From Clostridiales bacterium (GTDB taxonomy: Bacteria; Bacillota; Clostridia; Saccharofermentanales; Saccharofermentanaceae): DNA of 64,000 bases. A model generated the notes under the pieces. The model worked only from the letters and a program-made list of their open reading frames with translations, was not told the origin of the DNA and made no database searches. The stretch spans positions 24,797 to 88,796 of the forward strand of contig JAFZKB010000003.1 in the NCBI GenBank assembly GCA_017551865.1, given 5' to 3'. Below, in pieces: positions 58,262 through 64,000 of the stretch. Made by a program: the position numbers and the translations under genes. Within the stretch, counting starts at the first letter, position 1, and the number at the start of each line of letters is the position of its first letter.

Positions 58262-60899
58262 TTCGAATGATCAGAATGAAAGAAATGAACTGTATCAGTC
58301 TTCACATCTGATGCTGCTGGTCACATATACCGCATTTGTGGCGGCCCTGATCGGAGAGACATTCCTGATGGGATGGGAAAAATGGGTGGTCCTTCTCGTC
58401 TCTGTTGCAGTGATCATCTGCTGGATCATGCATTTCCGTCAGGACACGACCCCGGTCGTCCGCGTCCGCATCTACGCCGTGCTCATGATGTGTACGGCCT
58501 TTTTCTATGGTATCCATCCGACGAGCACCTTTGACCTGGCGATCATCATGTCTTCACTGATCATGCTGATGACCATGACAGGCAAAAAATCGCTGATCAC
58601 GCTCTGTCAGGTAACCTACTATATCACTATGGCCTATGATTTCGGGATCATGATCTCCAATGGGGAAAAGTTTGACGGACTGATGCTCACCAGATCCGCA
58701 CTCCATCTGATAATGATCTTCTTTATCGGCTGGTTCGGAAAGATCATCATCGACAAGTGGACGCAGGTCCTCTCCGGAACGCAGGAAGAAGTTACGCAGC
58801 TTACTGAGGCGACAGAGAGACTCAATGACTTCCTGGCCAATGTCTCCCATGAGATCCGCACCCCGGTAAATGCCGTCATCGGTCTGTCGAGCATCTGTAT
58901 TGAAAAATCCCAGAACAGAGAGATCCACGAAGATCTGATCGCTGTCCGTGATGCCGGCAGGAGAGTCGCAGATCAGATCAGCGATATCCTCGACTACTCC
59001 GAGCTCGACAGAGGCAAAGCCGTCAGCAACAACGAAGACTATATGCTATCTTCTGTCCTTCACGATCTTGTAACAGAGATCCGTCATGAGAAACCGAAGG
59101 ATCTGGAATTGATCATCGACGTCGATCCTTCGATCCCGGCGGTCATGAATTCCGATGTATCTAAACTGAAGAAGATTCTTAGGGCACTGATCAGTAATGG
59201 CCTTAAGTACACCCGAAAAGGCGGCGTATATGTCAGGATCGTAAGTGAAGTACAAAGCTATGGCGTCAATCTCTGTATCGAAGTAACGGATACCGGCATC
59301 GGCATGACGGAATACGAACTGGAGAAAGTATATGATAATTTCTACCAGGCGGATTCGGGAAGATCCAGAATGGGCGGAGGCCTCGGACTGGGTCTGGCGA
59401 TCGTTTCCGGTTTTGTTTCTCTCCTCGGCGGCTTCATGACGATCAGCAGCAAGCCGGAGATCGGGACGACGGTGAACGTCAGTCTCCCGCAGAAGGTCGT
59501 CGATCCGACGAGCTGCATGTCCGTTGCCCATCCGGATCAGATCTGCCTCGGCGGATATCTGCACTTCGAGAAATACTCCAACCCGGCTGTACGTGATTAC
59601 TATAATTCCATGGTCCTCAACATCGTTAAGGGCCTGGGTGTCCAGATGCACCGTGTAAACAATTCGGAGGATCTGCAGCTTCTGCACAGCTCGATCCACA
59701 TGACGCATCTTTTCATCGCGCAGGAAGAGTATTCTTCCAATATGGAATTCATCGAGGAACTGGCCAAGGAAGTCCTCGTCGTAGTAGTCGCCAACGAAGA
59801 CTTCAAACTTCCGGAAGGCTCCGAAGCAAGAGTTATGGAAAAACCGTTCTACTGCTTCCCGGTCGTTTCCGTGCTCAATACGAGTGTGCATGACAAACAG
59901 GATATCGGCAAGAAGCTTTACTGCCGCGGCGTAAAGGCCCTGATCGTCGATGACGAACCGATGAATCTGGTTGTCGGAAAGAGCATCTTCCGCAGATACG
60001 GCATGGAAGTATCTACTGTCTTAAGCGGTCAGGAATCCATCGATATCTGCAAAGAGAAAGTCTTTGACATCATATTTATGGACCACATGATGAGTGGTAT
60101 GGACGGTGTCGAAGCGATGAAGCGCATCCGTGCGGATGTGTCGGGCAAGAACAGTGAAACGCCGATCGTCGCACTTACTGCGAACGCCATGAGTTCCGCC
60201 AAGCAGATGTTCCTGTCGGAAGGCTTCGACGGATTTGTAAGTAAGCCGATCGAAATCGAAGAACTCGAGCGTGTCATGAAACAGGTCCTTCCGAAATCCG
60301 CAATCACGATGGAGGAGCCGGGGGCTGTGGAACCAAGCGACGACGAATTCGAAACCGTTCGCACAGAGCCTTCTCCGAAGGTGGCGAAAGCTTCGCTGAA
60401 GGAGCAGCTGCGGCCCTATTCCGTAGATCTGGATGTCGGTATGAAGTACTGCGCGGGCGATATGCCGTTTTATAAGTCGCTCCTGGTGCAGTTTGCGATG
60501 GAGTCGGAAGAAAAGGCCCCGCAGATGGAAAGGTACTATGAATCTAGTGACTGGCACAATTACGAGATCCTGGTGCACGCGCTGAAGAGCACCTCCAAGA
60601 TGATCGGTGCCACAGATCTTTCCGAGTCGGCAAAAGCTCTGGAAATGGCCGCGAAAGAAGACCGCGATGAGTTTATCACCGAAAACCACTACAAACTGAT
60701 GAGTGATTATTCCCGTCTGACGAAAGGACTTTCTTCGATCCTTTCGGAGGAGATCCAAAATACAAAAGAAGAAAAAGCTGAAGAAGCGGATCCTAAGGGA
60801 CCGGACGATCCAGGAAAGACAGATGATCTGTCTGAAGGAGGCGGGGATGATGAGATCCTCGAGTTCAACCCTGTGGATGAGGAAGGAGGACAAGTATGA
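58254..60899 (+). CDS. Hybrid histidine kinase with six-helix sensor, pseudo-receiver, REC and HPt
   Basis: An 881-residue kinase: six membrane segments (residues 18-170) with no large external domain, HisKA with His199 (NVSHEIRTP), and HATPase (LISNGLKYTRKG, DTGIGM, GLGLGLAIV). Residues about 420-555 have receiver-like alternation but no phosphorylation Asp (LFIAQEEYSSNMEF...VVVVANEDFKLPEG...VMEKPFYCFPVV), a pseudo-receiver. REC follows (about 560-685) with Asp610 in FMDHMMSGMDG, then HPt with His775 in HALKST. The C-terminus is acidic, ending DDEILEFNPVDEEG, like the 53120 gene product. It overlaps both neighbours by a few bases, so translation is coupled. The six-helix sensor suggests detection of a membrane or intracellular state. 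Confidence 0.9.
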   Translation: MNNSNDQNERNELYQSSHLMLLVTYTAFVAALIGETFLMGWEKWVVLLVSVAVIICWIMHFRQDTTPVVRVRIYAVLMMCTAFFYGIHPTSTFDLAIIMSSLIMLMTMTGKKSLITLCQVTYYITMAYDFGIMISNGEKFDGLMLTRSALHLIMIFFIGWFGKIIIDKWTQVLSGTQEEVTQLTEATERLNDFLANVSHEIRTPVNAVIGLSSICIEKSQNREIHEDLIAVRDAGRRVADQISDILDYSELDRGKAVSNNEDYMLSSVLHDLVTEIRHEKPKDLELIIDVDPSIPAVMNSDVSKLKKILRALISNGLKYTRKGGVYVRIVSEVQSYGVNLCIEVTDTGIGMTEYELEKVYDNFYQADSGRSRMGGGLGLGLAIVSGFVSLLGGFMTISSKPEIGTTVNVSLPQKVVDPTSCMSVAHPDQICLGGYLHFEKYSNPAVRDYYNSMVLNIVKGLGVQMHRVNNSEDLQLLHSSIHMTHLFIAQEEYSSNMEFIEELAKEVLVVVVANEDFKLPEGSEARVMEKPFYCFPVVSVLNTSVHDKQDIGKKLYCRGVKALIVDDEPMNLVVGKSIFRRYGMEVSTVLSGQESIDICKEKVFDIIFMDHMMSGMDGVEAMKRIRADVSGKNSETPIVALTANAMSSAKQMFLSEGFDGFVSKPIEIEELERVMKQVLPKSAITMEEPGAVEPSDDEFETVRTEPSPKVAKASLKEQLRPYSVDLDVGMKYCAGDMPFYKSLLVQFAMESEEKAPQMERYYESSDWHNYEILVHALKSTSKMIGATDLSESAKALEMAAKEDRDEFITENHYKLMSDYSRLTKGLSSILSEEIQNTKEEKAEEADPKGPDDPGKTDDLSEGGGDDEILEFNPVDEEGGQV

Positions 60900-63646
60900 T
60901 CAAGAATCTTCTGGACTATTTATTCCGTCCTTCCAAACACGATAAGACTACGATCCATTCGATCTATGACGGACTATTGAGAACGACCAACTACATGGTG
61001 CTCTTTGTCGTACTGTTCGGAATGGGATTCTTCGTATATTCATTTATCGAGCCGAAACTTTTTATGAACAGCCTCCCTTATCACCGGGCACTGTATCTGG
61101 TGATCCTTCTGTCCGGAAGCCTGTGGTATCTGGTGACGATGCAGATGGCCAAAGGGTCAGAACACCGATACAGGATCATATCATTCGCCTATACGGGACT
61201 GGCCATCGTCATGTACCTGTTCGTACTAAGTCTTAGCTTCGTCAATCTCCGCTTCAATAACTTCATGGATACGACGCTTTTCATGACGGTATCGCTTCTG
61301 GTGCCGATCTGCCTTTATCTCAATCCGATGGAGTATCTTTTCATGGCGGTCATGGCCGACAGTATCATGATCTCGATGGTCTATTACGCATATGCAGAGC
61401 GGGCGATCCTGGAGAAGAATGAATTCCTGAACTTCATCATATTCTCGGTATTCCAGCTGGCGATGGGTGTGGTTATGCTCTATACCAAATACTGCCTGCA
61501 TAAGGAGATCGTTACCGAGATCCGGCAGCACCATGAGATCGAGATACTCAACAAGGCTCAGAACAGTTTCTTTTCGAACATGAGCCATGAGATCCGTACC
61601 CCGATCAACACGATCATCGGATTAAATGAGATGATCCTTCGTGAAGATGTCAGCGAAGAAGTTATGGAGGATGCCGCCAACATCAAGTCGGCAGGTAAGC
61701 TCCTTCTGAACCTGATCAACGATATCCTTGATATGTCGAAGATCCAGTCCGGACGTATGCAGCTTCTCGATGCACCTTACCAGACAGGTGAGATGCTCTC
61801 GGACCTCGTCGGCATGATGTGGATCCGTGCCAAGGAGAAGAAACTCGAATTCCATGTCGATGTCTCTCCGGATATCCCGAACGATGTGGTCGGTGATGAG
61901 GTGCGTATCAAACAGATCCTGATCAATGTATTAAATAACGCGATCAAATATACGAAGGAAGGCTCCGTATCGCTTTCCGTACAAAGTGAGATGATCGACG
62001 AAAACACCGTCAATATGATCTACAACGTAACGGATACCGGCGTGGGCATCAAGCCGGAAGATATCCCGTATCTTTTCTCGGCATTCAAGCGTGTCGATGA
62101 AGATACCAACAAGCATATCGAAGGAACGGGCCTCGGCCTTTCGATCGTCAAGCAGCTCGTCGATCTCATGGGCGGTAAAGTGACGGTCAACAGTATCTAC
62201 ACCAAGGGCAGTACCTTCATCATCGAGATCCCGCAGATCGTCGAGACGCAGACCAAGATGGGTCAGTACGATTTTGACAAGACCAAGAGTCTGGCGACGC
62301 ATAAGGATTATCTGCCGAGATTTGAGGCTCCGCAGGCCAGAGTCCTCGTCGTCGACGATAACGAAGCGAACCTCATGGTCGTCCAGAAGCTCCTTCGCGG
62401 AACGAAGGTGCGTATCGATACGGCATTAAGCGGATCCGAAGCACTGAGAAAGACACTGAACATCAAGTACGATGTGATCTTCATGGACCACCTGATGCCG
62501 GAGATGGATGGTATCGAGTGCAAAAACAAGATCATCGACCAGACCGGCGGACGTTCGCGTGAATCTTCGATCGTGATCCTGACCGCCAACGCAGATGAAC
62601 AGAACCGTGCGCTCTATATGAGAGAGAATTTCGATGGTTATCTCGTCAAGCCTGTAAGCGGAAATGACCTGGAAAATGAACTCTATCGCCTCCTTCCGAA
62701 GGAGATCGTACACATTACCGGCAACCGCACCGAGATCGCAGAAGAGACGATCTCCTGGATGCATGGTGACAGAAAGAGAAAGAGAGTCATCATCACCACG
62801 GAAAGTGTCGCTGACCTTCCGCAGGATCTCATCACCAAGTACGGTATCGCCGTGCTCCCGCATAAAGTAAGTACATCAGAGGGTATTTTCAAGGACGGAA
62901 AAGAGATCGATACCCGAGGCGTTCTGAAGTATATGGAGAACAGCGAAAGTACGATGATGCCGACCGCGCCTACGGTAAAAGAAGTCGAGGAATTCTTCGC
63001 AAAACAATTATCTATAGCCAATAACATCATTCATATTTCTATCTCCGGTAAGGTAGAAAACAGTGGTTATCCGGTTGCGCTGGAAGCGGCGAAATCCTTC
63101 GATAGCGTATTCGTTTTCGACACCGGTCATCTTTCGAGCGGTCAGGGACTTCTGGCGATCGAAGCCTGCCGTATGGCGGAAGCCGGAAAGAGTCCGGAGG
63201 AGATCCTCGCCCGTATCGAGAAACTGAAGAAGAAAGTACATACCAGCTTCATCGTGGACAACCTCGACTTCCTGGCCCGCTCCAAGCAGGTCGGAAAAGG
63301 GATCGCTAATCTCGTCAACTCGCTCATGGGAAGACCGGTCCTCGTCTTAAAGAAAGGAAAGATGGGTCTCGGCATGCTCTATTTCGGTTCGAGAAAGAGA
63401 GCGTGGAAGAGCTATATCAACACCTGCCTTAGCAACGATAAGCCGATCGATACGAGGATGCTTTTTGTCACGTATGTAGGGATCAGCAAGAAAGATCTCG
63501 ACTGGATCCGCGAGCAGATCAACAGAAAGGTCAAGTTTGACGAAGTTTACTTCCAGCAGGCATCTCCGGCCATCGCCGTAAACTGCGGTCCCGGAACTTT
63601 CGGACTGCTCCTTCGCGAAAAGGATAAGGAAGATAAGAAGAACTGA
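60896..63646 (+). CDS. Hybrid histidine kinase fused to a DegV fatty-acid-binding domain
   Basis: A 916-residue kinase: six membrane segments (about 30-200), HisKA with His231 (MSHEIRTP), HATPase (VLNNAIKYTKEG, DTGVGI, GTGLGLSIV), and REC (about 480-605) with Asp531 in FMDHLMPEMDG. Residues about 628-905 then match DegV: VIITTESVADLPQDLITKYGIAVLP (in part), FKDGKEIDTRGVLKYM, IIHISISGKVENSGY, FVFDTGHLSSGQGLLAIEA, SPEEILARIEKLKKKVHTSFIVDNLDFLARS and a C-terminal small domain. DegV proteins bind a fatty acid in a deep pocket, and FakB is the acyl carrier for fatty-acid kinase. Here DegV occupies the place of the HPt found in the other two kinases. It overlaps the previous gene as ATGA. The DegV call is from pattern and length. 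Confidence 0.88.
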   Translation: MIKNLLDYLFRPSKHDKTTIHSIYDGLLRTTNYMVLFVVLFGMGFFVYSFIEPKLFMNSLPYHRALYLVILLSGSLWYLVTMQMAKGSEHRYRIISFAYTGLAIVMYLFVLSLSFVNLRFNNFMDTTLFMTVSLLVPICLYLNPMEYLFMAVMADSIMISMVYYAYAERAILEKNEFLNFIIFSVFQLAMGVVMLYTKYCLHKEIVTEIRQHHEIEILNKAQNSFFSNMSHEIRTPINTIIGLNEMILREDVSEEVMEDAANIKSAGKLLLNLINDILDMSKIQSGRMQLLDAPYQTGEMLSDLVGMMWIRAKEKKLEFHVDVSPDIPNDVVGDEVRIKQILINVLNNAIKYTKEGSVSLSVQSEMIDENTVNMIYNVTDTGVGIKPEDIPYLFSAFKRVDEDTNKHIEGTGLGLSIVKQLVDLMGGKVTVNSIYTKGSTFIIEIPQIVETQTKMGQYDFDKTKSLATHKDYLPRFEAPQARVLVVDDNEANLMVVQKLLRGTKVRIDTALSGSEALRKTLNIKYDVIFMDHLMPEMDGIECKNKIIDQTGGRSRESSIVILTANADEQNRALYMRENFDGYLVKPVSGNDLENELYRLLPKEIVHITGNRTEIAEETISWMHGDRKRKRVIITTESVADLPQDLITKYGIAVLPHKVSTSEGIFKDGKEIDTRGVLKYMENSESTMMPTAPTVKEVEEFFAKQLSIANNIIHISISGKVENSGYPVALEAAKSFDSVFVFDTGHLSSGQGLLAIEACRMAEAGKSPEEILARIEKLKKKVHTSFIVDNLDFLARSKQVGKGIANLVNSLMGRPVLVLKKGKMGLGMLYFGSRKRAWKSYINTCLSNDKPIDTRMLFVTYVGISKKDLDWIREQINRKVKFDEVYFQQASPAIAVNCGPGTFGLLLREKDKEDKKN

Positions 63647-63669
63647 AAAAAGCTTTATCGCAGCACAAA

Positions 63670-63706
63670 AACAGGGTGTCTCAAAACAATGAGGCATCCT
63701 GTTTCT
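63670..63706 (+). terminator. Intrinsic terminator of the signalling operon
   Basis: AACAGGGTGTCTC (63670-63682) pairs with GAGGCATCCTGTT (63691-63703) with two G-U pairs, followed by TCTTTG. Confidence 0.75.
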
Positions 63707-63780
63707 TTGTAATAAGAACATGTCCAATGCTGTCTGAAGAGCCCGCAATGCATCCGAGGGAGAGGTCAACGAAGAGGAAT

Positions 63781-64000
63781 TTGCATAAGGAAGTGATGCA
63801 ACTCATTCTTATAACAACAAAAGAAGGTGGGATTTGCATAAGATTACAAAAAAGCATTCTCTTATAACAACAAACATGCGGGTTCTTTGCATAAGATCGT
63901 GTTTTTTGAGTGTCTTATAACACCAGCATTCCCCCCCATTGTTATAAGGAAAGCAAAACCCTTGGTCTTATACAAACGGCTTTCCTATAAAGTGTTATAA
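63781..64000. repeat. Array of alternating inverted motifs with an exact 53-nt period
   Basis: The last 354 bases hold no gene: a terminator, about 70 bases without visible signal, then this array, which runs off the window. TTGCATAAG occurs at 63781, 63834 and 63887, then TTGTTATAAG at 63939-63948 and TGTTATAA at 63993. CTTATAACA occurs at 63808, 63861 and 63914, then CTTATACAA at 63967. Every like-oriented step is 53 bases. Each CTTAT...ATAAG unit spans 35 bases with 17 or 16 unlike bases inside, and units are separated by 18 unlike bases (63790-63807, 63843-63860, 63896-63913, 63949-63966). The motifs are near reverse complements, so adjacent ones can pair. Not a canonical CRISPR: the conserved parts are only 9-13 bases. 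Confidence 0.85.

Noticed and set aside
63676..63867. Open frame of 63 codons at the right edge
   Set aside because: It runs through the terminator and into the 53-nt array, has no ribosome binding site and no protein-like composition.
63781..64000. Canonical CRISPR array
   Set aside because: CRISPR repeats are 23-50 identical bases with spacers of about 30; here only 9-13 bases are conserved, orientation alternates, and no cas gene is in view.

Overview
The window looks like chromosomal DNA of a Gram-positive anaerobe of the Clostridia (Eubacteriales/Oscillospirales-like). Supporting features are lipoprotein signal peptides with Thr/Glu-rich linkers, ECF-type vitamin S components (BioY and a DUF1393-like one), a MarR plus heterodimeric ABC exporter operon, DUF1015 and DUF2298 proteins, WYL and MocR regulators, non-mevalonate isoprenoid genes, AGGAGG-type ribosome binding sites and extended TGnTATAAT -10 boxes. 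Base composition is balanced except for an AT-rich patch at about 41.6-43.0 kb. The species cannot be named from sequence reading alone. No rRNA, tRNA, transposase, phage gene or canonical CRISPR array is visible.

Layout. 0-3.5 kb: end of an Mrp-like ATPase, a thioredoxin-like lipoprotein, ispF, and on the other strand radA-ispD. 3.6-8.4 kb: an acyl-CoA synthetase-like enzyme translationally coupled to an ABC-2 exporter (permease-ATPase-permease). 8.5-12.8 kb: two DUF885 metallopeptidase-like lipoproteins flanking a FeoB-associated Cys-rich membrane protein whose promoter carries a palindrome between -35 and -10. 13.0-16.0 kb: a large PP2C-like pseudophosphatase with a membrane anchor and LysM-like C-terminus. 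16.3-19.0 kb: serine biosynthesis (SerC-like aminotransferase, SerA). 19.1-22.4 kb: two divergent paralogous membrane proteins and a lipoprotein. 22.5-26.7 kb: MarR and an exporter pair. 27.0-30.5 kb: a tandem zinc-ribbon protein and an amino-sugar operon (GlmM, LbH acyltransferase-like protein, NagB). 30.5-37.1 kb (minus strand): DUF1015, FAD oxidoreductase, giant DUF2298 membrane protein, acyltransferase. 37.3-41.5 kb: WYL regulator, alaS, HIT hydrolase. 41.6-43.0 kb: AT-rich island with a frameshifted secreted-protein gene and a membrane protein, closed by a long imperfect palindrome. 43.4-49.6 kb: DUF4214-polysaccharide deacetylase and a MoxR/DUF58/transglutaminase cluster. 49.6-53 kb: TSCPD protein, unknown protein, bioY with a BirA operator, an ECF S component divergent from a truncated MocR regulator.

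53.1-63.6 kb is a tight four-gene signalling locus: a Cache-sensor hybrid kinase with HPt, a REC-GGDEF-(degenerate GGDEF)-REC-HD-GYP protein, a second hybrid kinase with HPt, and a third hybrid kinase whose C-terminus is a DegV fatty-acid-binding domain where the other two carry HPt. There is no DNA-binding response regulator; c-di-GMP and phosphotransfer are the evident outputs, perhaps gated by lipid.

The most unusual signal is non-coding. From 63,781 to the right edge the DNA is an array with an exact 53-nt period, built from short motifs in alternating orientation (CTTATAACA-type and TTGCATAAG-type) that delimit alternating 17-nt and 18-nt unique stretches. The same 35+18 geometry, with a different motif (TTATCCAA/TTGGATAA), occurs in the 20,393-20,486 intergenic region. 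I could not assign it to any known element class; it is the best candidate here for an undescribed system.
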